Assembly: GCA_945888625.1 (NCBI GenBank)
Contig: CAMDAH010000001.1
Coordinates: forward strand, 1 to 64,000
Direction of reading: 5' to 3'
DNA length: 64,000 nucleotides
Origin: Chryseobacterium gleum
GTDB taxonomy: Bacteria > Bacteroidota > Bacteroidia > Flavobacteriales_D > Crocinitomicaceae
A program made the position numbers and the translations under genes. This document shows positions 27,240 through 36,332 of this stretch, one piece after another; position 1 is the first letter of the stretch; the number at the start of each line of letters is the position of its first letter. Under the pieces are notes generated by a model. The model ran no database searches. It had not been told where the DNA came from and saw nothing but the letters and a program-made list of their open reading frames with translations.

Positions 27240-28532
27240 ATGAAGTACCTCCCAATAGACGCTACTCTTTTTATTCAACATCGCGCTGCTTTTGTTAAAC
27301 AAATGGAAAAGGGTGCTTTGGCCGTTTTTAATTCCAATGATATTTTCCCAATAAGCGCAGATAGCTCGATGCCTTTTCAGCAACATCGCGATATTTTCTA
27401 CTTAAGCGGAGTAGATCAAGCGGAATCCATTTTATTATTATTCCCTAGTGCTGGCAATCCTGCTCATCGCGAAATACTATTCCTAAAAGAAACGAGTGAA
27501 TTAATTGCCATCTGGGAAGGAGAAAAACTTACGAAGGAAACAGCGCTGCAAGTCTCTGGCATAAAAACGGTCTATTGGTTGCAACAATTCCCTGTTATCT
27601 TCAAGCAATTAATGGCGGAATGCGATGCTATTTATCTAAATACCAACGAACATTTAAGAGCTTCAACGGAAGTAGAAACAAGAGAAGATCGATTTATAAA
27701 AAAAGTGCGGATTGAATATCCCGCGCATCAGACATTGAAATCTGCGCCAATATTACACCAAATTCGCTCTATTAAAAGCCAACTAGAAATAGATTTAATG
27801 CAAACGGCCTGTAATATAACGGAAGCCGGTTTCAGAAGGCTTTTGAGGTTTGTAAAGCCCAGTGTTTGGGAATATGAAATTGAAGCGGAACTTGTACATG
27901 AATTTATTAAACGCAGATCGAAAGGTTTTGCTTATACGCCAATTATTGCATCGGGGAAAAATGCTTGTGTGCTTCACTATATTGAAAACAACCAACAATG
28001 TCAAGATGGCGAAGTTGTTTTATTAGATGTTGCTGCTGAATATGCTAATTATTCATCTGACTTAACGAGATGTATTCCGGTATCTGGTCGATTTACAAAA
28101 CGTCAAAAGGCAGTATACAATGCTGTGCTTCATGTAAAAAATGAAGCCGAAAAATTGTTGGTGCCTGGCGTAATTATGGCGGATTATCATAAAAATGTAG
28201 GGTTATTAATGGAGGAGCAACTCGTTGGTCTTAATCTAATTTCAATCGACGATATTAAAAACCAAAAACCTGAATGGCCTGCTTATAAAAAATATTTTAT
28301 GCACGGAACCTCTCATTTTATCGGACTTGACACGCATGATGTGGGGCTTTGGAACCAACCAATTCAAGCAGGAATGGTCTTTACTTGTGAGCCGGGTATT
28401 TACATCCCGGAAGAAAATTTAGGCATCCGTTTGGAAGACGATTTAGTAGTCCAAGAAAAAGGGGGGCCATTTAACCTGATGAAAAATATCCCACTTGAAG
28501 CAGAAGCGATTGAAGATTTGATGAACGCTTAA
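27240..28532 (+). CDS. pepP: Xaa-Pro aminopeptidase (M24B)
   Basis: Metallo-aminopeptidase that removes N-terminal residues preceding proline. It has 430 residues: an N-terminal creatinase-like domain (about 1-175) and a C-terminal pita-bread catalytic domain. The dimetal ligands are seen in order: Asp in VVLLDVAAEYANY, Asp in YSSDLTRCIPVSG, His in HGTSHFIGLDTHDVG, Glu in FTCEPGIYIPEENLG and Glu in IRLEDDLVV. No signal peptide, so cytoplasmic. A hydrolase gene starts two bases downstream. Confidence 0.95.
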   Translation: MKYLPIDATLFIQHRAAFVKQMEKGALAVFNSNDIFPISADSSMPFQQHRDIFYLSGVDQAESILLLFPSAGNPAHREILFLKETSELIAIWEGEKLTKETALQVSGIKTVYWLQQFPVIFKQLMAECDAIYLNTNEHLRASTEVETREDRFIKKVRIEYPAHQTLKSAPILHQIRSIKSQLEIDLMQTACNITEAGFRRLLRFVKPSVWEYEIEAELVHEFIKRRSKGFAYTPIIASGKNACVLHYIENNQQCQDGEVVLLDVAAEYANYSSDLTRCIPVSGRFTKRQKAVYNAVLHVKNEAEKLLVPGVIMADYHKNVGLLMEEQLVGLNLISIDDIKNQKPEWPAYKKYFMHGTSHFIGLDTHDVGLWNQPIQAGMVFTCEPGIYIPEENLGIRLEDDLVVQEKGGPFNLMKNIPLEAEAIEDLMNA

Positions 28533-28533
28533 C

Positions 28534-29277
28534 ATGCTTTACTCAACTGGTTTTGGTTCGGGACCGGCCCTGGTTTTTGTTCATGGTTTTTTAGAATCCT
28601 CCACCATGTGGGAGGCTTTACCTCTCGGAACACTTAGACACCAATGTATCTTTATTGACCTGCCTGGTCATGGAAAATCCGCTTTAGAAAGCACACCGGA
28701 AGATCCCTCTATTTGTTGGATGGCAAATCAAGTTATCTCTACCCTGGAGGAATTGGGTATTAATTCCTTTTCCATCGTTGGACATTCGATGGGAGGTTAT
28801 GTGGCGCTGGAAATTAAAAGACAAATGCCTGGTTGCAGAAAAGTCGTTTTGCTTAATTCTAATTTTTGGACCGACGGGGAACAGAAGAAAAAAGACAGGG
28901 TGCGGGTTGCATCACATGTTATTAAGGCAAAGAATCTTTTTATTCAAGAGGCTATTCCTCATTTATTTCATGATACCATAAAACACGAAAAAACCATTTT
29001 ATCTTTAGTTAGGGATGCGAAAAAAATGGAGGCGAGCGCAATCGCTTTTTCGTCGTTGGCGATGAGAGATAGAACGGATTTTAGTGCCCCTATTCAGGAA
29101 AACCCACTTGATTATCTTTTTATTCATGGGGTATTGGACAGGCTTATTGAGGTGGAAGAATATCGTCGAAAAACCGCCTCGTTTTCAGAACAGCTCTACC
29201 TAATAGATAGGGCCGGTCATATGTCGCCCTGGGAAAATCCTTCGGAGGTAATGAAGGGTATTAAGTCCGCATTATAA
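28534..29277 (+). CDS. Alpha/beta hydrolase
   Basis: A 247-residue alpha/beta-hydrolase fold protein. The oxyanion region is FVHGFLESSTMWEAL. The nucleophile elbow is VGHSMGGYVALE (Ser), the acid is probably Asp in FIHGVLDRLIEV and the catalytic His is in DRAGHMSPWENP. The profile resembles small esterases or MenH/BioH-like hydrolases; the substrate cannot be told. It follows pepP by two bases and overlaps the end of the convergent secreted-protein gene by six. Confidence 0.88.
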   Translation: MLYSTGFGSGPALVFVHGFLESSTMWEALPLGTLRHQCIFIDLPGHGKSALESTPEDPSICWMANQVISTLEELGINSFSIVGHSMGGYVALEIKRQMPGCRKVVLLNSNFWTDGEQKKKDRVRVASHVIKAKNLFIQEAIPHLFHDTIKHEKTILSLVRDAKKMEASAIAFSSLAMRDRTDFSAPIQENPLDYLFIHGVLDRLIEVEEYRRKTASFSEQLYLIDRAGHMSPWENPSEVMKGIKSAL

Positions 29278-32097
29278 AATAGTAATGTGGCCAACTGCCT
29301 CACGACCATCATTGGTAATTAATCGATAAAAATAAACCCCGGCCTGTAATTTATTGCCGTTAAAGTCTTCTCCTTTGAAAATAGCCGACTGATTGTTCAT
29401 TTCGTAAACTGTAATACCCCATCTATTTAAAATAAACAAAGTGAAGGTGGTGCAATCTACAAATAACGAATTAATAGAAAGGACATCGTTCGTTTGATCC
29501 CCATTTGGCGTTATTACATTGGGTATTTCTAAGTTATCAATCGTTACCGAAGGAATTATCGTGAACGGTAAATCCACATTAAAATCACAGCCATTTGCAC
29601 CTTCCACAAAAAGAGTAGCGTTATAATTTCCCGGATTAACAAATGTGTTGACAAATGTTGATGTGGAAAAATCGCCAATGCCATCAATCGTCCAATAAAG
29701 TTGATCAATGCTGTAATTCCCTAAATTTAAAGTGGCACTGAATTCAGCCTTCTGGCCACAAGCGGGGAGAATTTGAGGAAGAATTTGTGGTACTGAGGTA
29801 ATTGTTACCGAAGCAGTGTCGCTATCTACGCAGCCTTCACTGCTCGTAGCAGTAATCGTTACACTGTAATTACCCACAGAGTCGTATAAAAAGACGCCGT
29901 TTGCGGTCGAGCCCGATTGACCATTACCATAATCAATAAAATAATTACAATTTGTATTGGGAGGAGGCGTGATTGTCCAGGTTAAGATTGATGCGTAATT
30001 GGCTGTTTCCCCATCACATTGTGGAGTTAAAGTTAGCTCAATAGATGGATACGGCTGATACGTTACAGTAAATGTATCACTTACTAAACAACCGTTCTGA
30101 CTCGTTAACTCAACCCAATACGTTTGAACAGAATAAGCCCCATTACTTGCTATCACATTACTTAAGTTTTGTCCTGATCCTAGTGAGTTGTTGCCATCAT
30201 ACCAAGTAATCGTTGCCATAGAATCTGCCCCGCCTATCTGAAATGAACTTAGGAAGTCCGTTCTGTTTCCACACGTGTCGCTTGGACCACTAAACACAAT
30301 CGAGTTAGGAGCTAATACGTATACGGTGTCGTATGATAGGGGTGATACGCAATTTCCTAGGGAAGATCCTAATGAAATAGGGTAGCTTCCGGGTGCGAGA
30401 TCGCCCAAATTAAAAGAATAAGCTTGCAAATTTAAGGTGTCGTTAAAAACCCAATCATAAACCAAAGGAAATGTTGCATTTGTCGATGCAAAAAGAGTAT
30501 CGCCAATACACAGTGGTGTATTAGTGACTATTGCAGGCAGTGCTGGCGTTGAAATAATGCTTATTGCCACAGTGTCTGGTATGAGTTCGCAGGCTCCTGG
30601 ACTATAGCCACTAATAACATAATTACCTGATTGCGAAGGAAGTACATTTGACAACTGTAAATTAACACCATTGGAATTTAATCCCAATGGACCCGTCCAA
30701 TTATAGGTTGCACCAGGCAACGAATCAGCAGTTAAAGTCAAGGTGTCGCCACTACATAAAAGGGCCTCATCTACATCGATTTCATATTTATAGGCAGCGA
30801 AATCACTAAAATACCCATATCGACAACCCGAGTTAGCCCCGCCATGTATTACACCTAAATGAAACTTCGAACTTGGATTTTCCACTCGACTCGCCTGTTG
30901 GGCAGTGATAAAGGAGGTGCCGTCTAATTGAGCATATTTCCAAGCCCCTGCTGTACCAGGCACGTTTTGAAATATTCCCGGACCAATGTTTGCAGTCGAT
31001 CCATTCAATGTAAATGTATTCTCCCCTCCAGAGGGAACAAGTATATTCATGGCAAAAAACTCGTTTGTTGATCTTACAAAAGCAACGGTGTTCGATCCAG
31101 TACACACAATCGGTGGAACAATTGCCCCGCCTACTTCACATCCAAACCCTGTTGTATGTAACACATAAATCGGTTTATCTGCTTGAATGTATCCAGTAGC
31201 AGTCGACAAGGTGTGGACATAAAGGTTCGTTGCGTTTAAATTGGTAACAAAAAGGCCGTCTATCGTAAGTTGGGTGTTGTTTTGAGTGGCAACGATGTAA
31301 ACTTTGTCAGGACCATTCAAATACCCTTTTAATGTGATGTATTCCTTTCCTGTAACAGGAACTGGAATGGTTTGGTCGCCCATTAAGTCTGCGCAGCCGC
31401 CATAAGGTGCCCCCGACATGGAATCATCTTTTAAAGTAATCGCAATGGGTTTTGTTGCCAATATAGTGGAGCCAGATAAATGCATAGCGCCAGAAATATT
31501 AAGGGCTTCTGCGCTGTAGGTTTGACCTTTATTCAAAATAATAACAAACGGCACCCCTGCAGCATGACCAACAATATCATTGGCAGGAAGAATGGTAATA
31601 CTTGTGTTGTTTTGAGTAGCAACGATATCAAAACCCGATCGTGCGTAATTAGCGTTCGATAAAAAAGTTTGAGCTGTAATTATAAAACTAGTTCCAAGTG
31701 CATTCCTTCCTTTTAATGTAAAAATATCTGGATTACAATTACATGAAGTAACCACCTCATAATATGCCATAATGGGCGCGGTGGAATGAATTCTAAAGCC
31801 ATAATTAAGCGTGGTGTTGGAGGGCTTATTTTCAGTCATATCAATCCAAGGAGTTAAATCCAAGGTTTGTGCCGCATTTATACCAAGGTTTATTACTTGT
31901 ACCGGAAAAGCAGGGTTTGCAGGCTGAGAAATGGTAATTGTTGATGGGGAGTTCAACGTAGCAAACCGTAACACAATCGGTCTGTCGCCATGACTTTGAG
32001 CAACCTCAGGTGCTACAAACCAAAATAGCGTATCCAATTGCCCAAATGAAATGCTAGCTTGAAGAAGAAATATAAAAAAGAATATCTTTCTTGACAT
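29272..32097 (-). CDS. Secreted protein with IgGFc-binding-like domain, PKD-type repeats and gliding-motility C-terminal domain
   Basis: A 941-residue exported protein. Signal peptide MSRKIFFFIFLLQASISFG. Residues about 22-440 match the IgGFc-binding N-terminal-type domain (DTLFWFVAPEVAQSHGDRP, GFRIHSTAPIMAYYEV, repeated VATQNNT). About 440-850 hold several Ig/PKD-like beta domains (YNWTGPLGLN, FIDYGNGQSG, SCNC-type Cys pairs). The last ~85 residues (ITPNGDQTNDVL, LFILNRWGITVYE, LQAGVYFYRLI) form the gliding-motility-associated C-terminal (CHU_C) domain that targets proteins through T9SS. Likely a surface adhesin. The next secreted-protein gene lies 10 bases upstream. Confidence 0.9.
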   Translation of the reverse strand: MSRKIFFFIFLLQASISFGQLDTLFWFVAPEVAQSHGDRPIVLRFATLNSPSTITISQPANPAFPVQVINLGINAAQTLDLTPWIDMTENKPSNTTLNYGFRIHSTAPIMAYYEVVTSCNCNPDIFTLKGRNALGTSFIITAQTFLSNANYARSGFDIVATQNNTSITILPANDIVGHAAGVPFVIILNKGQTYSAEALNISGAMHLSGSTILATKPIAITLKDDSMSGAPYGGCADLMGDQTIPVPVTGKEYITLKGYLNGPDKVYIVATQNNTQLTIDGLFVTNLNATNLYVHTLSTATGYIQADKPIYVLHTTGFGCEVGGAIVPPIVCTGSNTVAFVRSTNEFFAMNILVPSGGENTFTLNGSTANIGPGIFQNVPGTAGAWKYAQLDGTSFITAQQASRVENPSSKFHLGVIHGGANSGCRYGYFSDFAAYKYEIDVDEALLCSGDTLTLTADSLPGATYNWTGPLGLNSNGVNLQLSNVLPSQSGNYVISGYSPGACELIPDTVAISIISTPALPAIVTNTPLCIGDTLFASTNATFPLVYDWVFNDTLNLQAYSFNLGDLAPGSYPISLGSSLGNCVSPLSYDTVYVLAPNSIVFSGPSDTCGNRTDFLSSFQIGGADSMATITWYDGNNSLGSGQNLSNVIASNGAYSVQTYWVELTSQNGCLVSDTFTVTYQPYPSIELTLTPQCDGETANYASILTWTITPPPNTNCNYFIDYGNGQSGSTANGVFLYDSVGNYSVTITATSSEGCVDSDTASVTITSVPQILPQILPACGQKAEFSATLNLGNYSIDQLYWTIDGIGDFSTSTFVNTFVNPGNYNATLFVEGANGCDFNVDLPFTIIPSVTIDNLEIPNVITPNGDQTNDVLSINSLFVDCTTFTLFILNRWGITVYEMNNQSAIFKGEDFNGNKLQAGVYFYRLITNDGREAVGHITIL

Positions 32098-32107
32098 GGA
32101 TGGTTCT

Positions 32108-34423
32108 TTAATAGAAACTTTTAACTAAACGAAGTGAATAATTGTATTCATTTAATTTTAAGTAATAAATGCCTGGTGCGTAGTCCATAACTTCGTTCAG
32201 CTCCTTCTCATTAGTCAACGAATAACATTTTAAAAAGCGGCCATTTGCATCGAATAAACCGACTTCTCCAGTGTATGTTTTTGAAAAAGTAAGCGTGAAA
32301 TAATCTACTACTGGGTTGGGGAAAAGCGTAACAAAAGAAGTGTTTGCCTCATCTAAACCAAGATTGTTTATTGTAATACAATTTGATGTGTCTGAACACC
32401 CATTGGCATTCGTCGAAACCACAGCGTAAATTCCATTTTGCGTAACGGTGTAATTTGCACTTGTTGCCGTTGGAATATCCCCTAATGTGGTACAATTTAT
32501 CCACTGATATTGGAGTCCTGCCAAACTTGAGCTTAAAACAAGCCCGTTTGCACTTATGTTATTGTTTAACTGGTCAATGGAAAGAATGAGCGTCACCGTA
32601 CTGTCACATCCTTGAGAATTTGTGTAATCAGCAACGTAACTGCCGGCCTGCGAATAGTTTGTCCCGTTAAAAAAGTAACTTTCTCCTTGACAAATGGAAA
32701 CGTCCAAGGTAGTTGATTCGCTTTGACACGAAATATAAATAAAGTCGGTATAATTACTCGTTGACTGGGTAATTGCAAGATATCCAATAGCAGACGATGT
32801 TGCTGTAGCTGGATTTTGATTGGAAACAGAAGTGCTTACTGGATCTGAAAACGTCCAAGATGTTGCGCCTACTGGAGCTAATAAATCCGTTACAATCATG
32901 GGTTGATTTGTACAGATTACATAAGAAACTTGTATTTCCGGTTGTCCTTGTAAATCAAAAGAAGTAGTGTTAGTTAAAAGCGTGTCGCCCGACCCGAGGT
33001 AAAAAGGATATGAAACACCAGCTGCACCCGCTCCGCCTAAACCGCCTGCACCGCCGATACCCCCCGAACCTCCGTTACCGCCATCACCAATTTCACTAGA
33101 ACAAGCAGCTTGAATTGGGCCACCAGAACCGCCTTGGCCACCAGAACCACCTTGACCACCAAGCCCACCTAAACCAGCGGTACCAACTTGAACAAAACAA
33201 TCTATTAAACAGCCGTTTAATCCATTAGAATTAATATAAACGCCAAAAGTCGCGCCACCACCGTAACCTCCCGTTCCACCTTGTCCTCCTTGACCTCCTC
33301 CCCCTCCTCCTGCACCACCATTTCCTGGGCCATTATCGCAGAAAGTACAATTCTGTCGACCACCACCGCCACCGCCTCCAGCACCGCTACCACCACACCC
33401 ATCAACACCATTTGACGCTTGTCCGCCTGGCATCCAAAACCCATTTTGATGAACGCCCTGAAGACCATTGGCCCCAATAGCGCCTGCTGCGCCTGGCAAC
33501 CCACTTCCTCCTGCTGTACCATTTCCTCCTGGATCGCCATCATTGCCTTTAATACCTGCAGAACCGCCGTTTACACAAGTAGCGCCACCGACGCCACCAT
33601 TTCCAGCGTTATTGGAAGAGCACTCGTCCCCGCCGGCTCCACCGCCAGCACCAGAGCCACCATTTCTTCCAGTTCCTAAACTTCCGTTTCCACCGGGATT
33701 ACTAGCGCCATTCTGTTGAGCGCCACCAGCGCCACTTAATACACCTCCTCCTCCGATACCACCACTTCCTCCACCACCGCCTGGGCTTCCACTGCCGAAA
33801 GTACAATCACTACCATTACAAGAACCTGGAGAACCTTGACTACCATTTCCTCCAACCACTCCGTTAGCGCCAGCAACACCGGCAAAGCCCGACGATGCCG
33901 AACCTATTAGAAATTGACAGCGCACAAACTTGTAGTCGGTACAACTGTCTAAATATACCCCATAAACAGATGTTCCGAAGGGATTAATAGCAGAAGAAGG
34001 AAGCGCATTGGCCACCTGAAACGTTAAATCTTGAAATCTGAAAAAGTTTTTATTTGATATTTCGAAAACACTCAAACGTGGAGACGATAAAGGTCCTTGG
34101 ACATTTAAATTTGATCTATAAATTACGCTTGCACCTGCCAAACTTGTTTTTGTCCACGCTAATGAATCAATAAACCCCCCTTCAAGGGTTATGTTATTTC
34201 CGTTTAAAGTTAGGCTGCTGTCAATAATGTATTGTCCTGTTGCTATTCGGATGTACGTATTATTTCCCGCTGTTAATAGCGCTGTGCTTAAATCCAAAGG
34301 GGAAACTTGTGTTCCTAATCCTATCGATGTTCCGCTTGTGGACACGTAAGTAAATTGACATTGTGACTTTATACTATTAGATAAAAAACCACAAATAAAA
34401 AATGAAAATAAAACTCGAGTCAT
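32108..34423 (-). CDS. Secreted glycine-rich, beta-helix-like protein with T9SS type A tail
   Basis: A 771-residue exported protein. Signal peptide at 1-20. Residues about 24-175 (YVSTSGTSIGLGTQVSPLDL, ITLEGGF) resemble the opening of DUF1565-type right-handed beta-helix proteins. Residues about 179-470 are dominated by Gly with GGxGG triplets, broken by Cys-bearing loops at 202/207, 268/283, 343/359/362 and 405/409. Beta domains follow, and the C-terminus (LFPNPVVDYFTLTFS, LFDANGRFL, APGIYYLKL) is a T9SS type A sorting domain. Probably a cell-surface adhesin or structural protein. The Gly-rich part gives a low-complexity DNA tract at 33014-33889. The gene pairs with the downstream secreted gene. 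Confidence 0.88.
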   Translation of the reverse strand: MTRVLFSFFICGFLSNSIKSQCQFTYVSTSGTSIGLGTQVSPLDLSTALLTAGNNTYIRIATGQYIIDSSLTLNGNNITLEGGFIDSLAWTKTSLAGASVIYRSNLNVQGPLSSPRLSVFEISNKNFFRFQDLTFQVANALPSSAINPFGTSVYGVYLDSCTDYKFVRCQFLIGSASSGFAGVAGANGVVGGNGSQGSPGSCNGSDCTFGSGSPGGGGGSGGIGGGGVLSGAGGAQQNGASNPGGNGSLGTGRNGGSGAGGGAGGDECSSNNAGNGGVGGATCVNGGSAGIKGNDGDPGGNGTAGGSGLPGAAGAIGANGLQGVHQNGFWMPGGQASNGVDGCGGSGAGGGGGGGRQNCTFCDNGPGNGGAGGGGGGQGGQGGTGGYGGGATFGVYINSNGLNGCLIDCFVQVGTAGLGGLGGQGGSGGQGGSGGPIQAACSSEIGDGGNGGSGGIGGAGGLGGAGAAGVSYPFYLGSGDTLLTNTTSFDLQGQPEIQVSYVICTNQPMIVTDLLAPVGATSWTFSDPVSTSVSNQNPATATSSAIGYLAITQSTSNYTDFIYISCQSESTTLDVSICQGESYFFNGTNYSQAGSYVADYTNSQGCDSTVTLILSIDQLNNNISANGLVLSSSLAGLQYQWINCTTLGDIPTATSANYTVTQNGIYAVVSTNANGCSDTSNCITINNLGLDEANTSFVTLFPNPVVDYFTLTFSKTYTGEVGLFDANGRFLKCYSLTNEKELNEVMDYAPGIYYLKLNEYNYSLRLVKSFY
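33014..33889 (-). repeat. Low-complexity glycine-codon tract
   Basis: On the plus strand the tract reads as degenerate CC-rich triplets (ccacca, cctcct, ccgcc), the complement of GGN glycine codons. The repeat is degenerate rather than exact, with no fixed unit, so slippage is possible but not obvious. It is markedly richer in G+C than the flanking DNA. Confidence 0.8.
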
Positions 34424-34469
34424 TTGGCATTTTTTGGCTAAAAATACAATTATTATTTAGTAACAAAAA

Positions 34470-35159
34470 TTAATCTTCATTATTAATTTTAGAAATCCAC
34501 CAATCTACCGATTTCGCATCGGAAAGCAAATGTGGGCCTGACTGCGTTCTCTTCAAGCTTATCAGTGTTGCGCCAATTCCTAATTTTAAACCGAAATCAT
34601 TTGCGATTGATCTTATGTAAGTACCTTTTGTACAAGTAATGGAAAAGAATAATTCAGGAAAATTTGAAGTGTCCAAAACAAAAGATTTTATTGTTATTTT
34701 ATTAGGTTGTAGCACCAAATCTTTTCCTTCCCGTGCGTAATCGTATGCTCGCTTTCCCTCAATTTTTTTTGCCGAAAACAAAGGAGGAATTTGGCTTTGT
34801 TCGCCCAAAAAACTTAATCTTACCGACTCCATTGCCGTTTCGGTAATGCCAGCACAATCAAACAAGTGATTAAATTCCGTTTCTAAATCGTATGACGGCG
34901 TTGTTTTTCCTAATAAAATAATTCCAGTATACGCTTTGTCTTGGCCGATCATTTCAGTAATTAACTTCGTGTTTTTACCCGTACAAATAAGCAATAAACC
35001 GGAAGCAAGCGGATCGAGCGTTCCCGCATGCCCCACTTTTATTTTTTTTATGTTATGCTTTTGCTTGATGTGCCAACGAATTTTATTTACCACATCAAAG
35101 GAGGTCCATCCCAAAGGTTTATCCACCAATAATGTTTGGCCAGACTGAAAATCTATCAT
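34470..35159 (-). CDS. truB: tRNA pseudouridine(55) synthase
   Basis: Forms pseudouridine 55 in the T-loop of tRNAs. It has 229 residues. The catalytic motif GHAGTLDPLASGLL with its Asp is clear, after the N-terminal LLVDKPLGWTSFDVVNKIR. IPPLFSAKKIEGKRAYDYAREG and CTKGTYIRSIANDFG follow. It is the last gene of ftsX-DUF3098-uppP-truB, 11 bases after uppP. Confidence 0.97.
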   Translation of the reverse strand: MIDFQSGQTLLVDKPLGWTSFDVVNKIRWHIKQKHNIKKIKVGHAGTLDPLASGLLLICTGKNTKLITEMIGQDKAYTGIILLGKTTPSYDLETEFNHLFDCAGITETAMESVRLSFLGEQSQIPPLFSAKKIEGKRAYDYAREGKDLVLQPNKITIKSFVLDTSNFPELFFSITCTKGTYIRSIANDFGLKLGIGATLISLKRTQSGPHLLSDAKSVDWWISKINNED

Positions 35160-35170
35160 GCCAATTTTTT

Positions 35171-35998
35171 TTAAACGATAAACGTGTAATAAACAATAAA
35201 TGAAATGCCTAATAAGATTCTATACCAAGCCCAAAGTTTGAATCCATACTTCTTTAATACGCCAATAAAGAATTTAATCGCTAAAAATGCTACCATAAAA
35301 GCAATACAATTTCCTAAAATAAATAGCAACAAATGGTTGTCTTGAACCAACATTTCATACCCTTTTACTTCAATACCTAGACCAGATGAGTTAATTGTTG
35401 ACCAGTTTTTGATAAAAACAGAATAAGACGTAACAGCTAACATAGTTGGAACAGCTAAAAAAAAACTAAATTCAGCAGCCATACGCATCGTAAGTCCCTG
35501 TTGCATTCCGCCAATAATCGACGCAGCCGAACGACTCGTTCCGGGCATCATGGCCAGGCATTGCCAAAAACCTATGGTTACTGCACTTTTATTACTCACC
35601 TTCGCCTCCTCGTCGATAGTGGACTTAGTAAATAATTTATGAATAAATAAAAGGACAATGCCTCCCAAAATTAATGCTATTGCTATAGGTAATGGTTTTT
35701 CAAGAATCGCCTCAATTTTGTCGTCAAATAACTTCCCTAATACAAGGGCTGGAATTACGGCCAAACCGATTTTAAGGTAAAATTTATACGAGGTAAAATC
35801 GATAAACTTTTTCCAATACAAAACAACAACCGCTAAAATTGCACCGAATTGTATCGATACCAAAAACATTTTAACAAAAGGATCTTTCTCGATACCAAAA
35901 ATAGAACTAGTGAAAATCATATGAGCCGTTGAGGAAACAGGTATAAATTCCGTTAATCCCTCAATTATGGCAAGTGCGACCGCTTGTAAAAAAGTCAT
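35171..35998 (-). CDS. uppP: Undecaprenyl-diphosphatase
   Basis: Inner-membrane enzyme that dephosphorylates undecaprenyl diphosphate so the lipid carrier can be reused for peptidoglycan and O-antigen. It has 275 residues and about eight membrane spans. The two active-site motifs are seen: EGLTEFIPVSSTAH near the N-terminus and MMPGTSRSAASIIGG in the middle. Eight bases separate it from the DUF3098 gene upstream. The family is associated with bacitracin tolerance when overexpressed. Confidence 0.96.
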   Translation of the reverse strand: MTFLQAVALAIIEGLTEFIPVSSTAHMIFTSSIFGIEKDPFVKMFLVSIQFGAILAVVVLYWKKFIDFTSYKFYLKIGLAVIPALVLGKLFDDKIEAILEKPLPIAIALILGGIVLLFIHKLFTKSTIDEEAKVSNKSAVTIGFWQCLAMMPGTSRSAASIIGGMQQGLTMRMAAEFSFFLAVPTMLAVTSYSVFIKNWSTINSSGLGIEVKGYEMLVQDNHLLLFILGNCIAFMVAFLAIKFFIGVLKKYGFKLWAWYRILLGISFIVYYTFIV

Positions 35999-36006
35999 AG
36001 CGAATG

Positions 36007-36327
36007 TTACTTTTTAGACTTCTTAACAACGACTTCCTTTTCGTTTTTCGGCTCTTCTTTTACAGGATTAGGATCACTTTCAGTGATGTTTAATTTTTTT
36101 GGTTTCTTTACAATGCTAAAAAGAATTACTCCATATCCTGCCACAATAAACATTGGCGCTATTGTTATGCGAACAGTACTAAATAATGCCTCGCCATCAA
36201 ATTTGTTGGGATCATCTGAGCCCCCTCCAATCATTAATAAAAAACCAATTAAATTTAAAGCAATTCCTATTAACAAAATTCGGTAGTTTTTTGGTTGGAA
36301 ACCAAAGTGCTTGATTTGATTGCTCAT
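36007..36327 (-). CDS. DUF3098 family two-span membrane protein
   Basis: A 106-residue protein with two membrane segments (about 17-35 and 55-75) separated by a short loop GGSDDPNKFDGEALFS, and a Lys/Glu-rich tail ending KKSKK. The loop pattern is that of DUF3098, a Bacteroidota family normally found between ftsX and uppP, as here (six bases after ftsX, eight before uppP). The constant neighbourhood suggests a role in envelope or cell division; no function is known. Confidence 0.85.
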   Translation of the reverse strand: MSNQIKHFGFQPKNYRILLIGIALNLIGFLLMIGGGSDDPNKFDGEALFSTVRITIAPMFIVAGYGVILFSIVKKPKKLNITESDPNPVKEEPKNEKEVVVKKSKK

Positions 36328-36332
36328 AGTAG

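Noticed and set aside
33419-33719. Proline/serine-rich plus-strand frames opposite the glycine-rich region
   Set aside because: They are the antisense reading of the GGN-codon tract of the secreted protein on the minus strand; they lack a start context and family resemblance.
32108-34423. PE_PGRS-like or collagen protein
   Set aside because: There is no strict Gly-X-Y collagen periodicity and no PE domain; the signal peptide and T9SS tail show a Bacteroidota surface protein.
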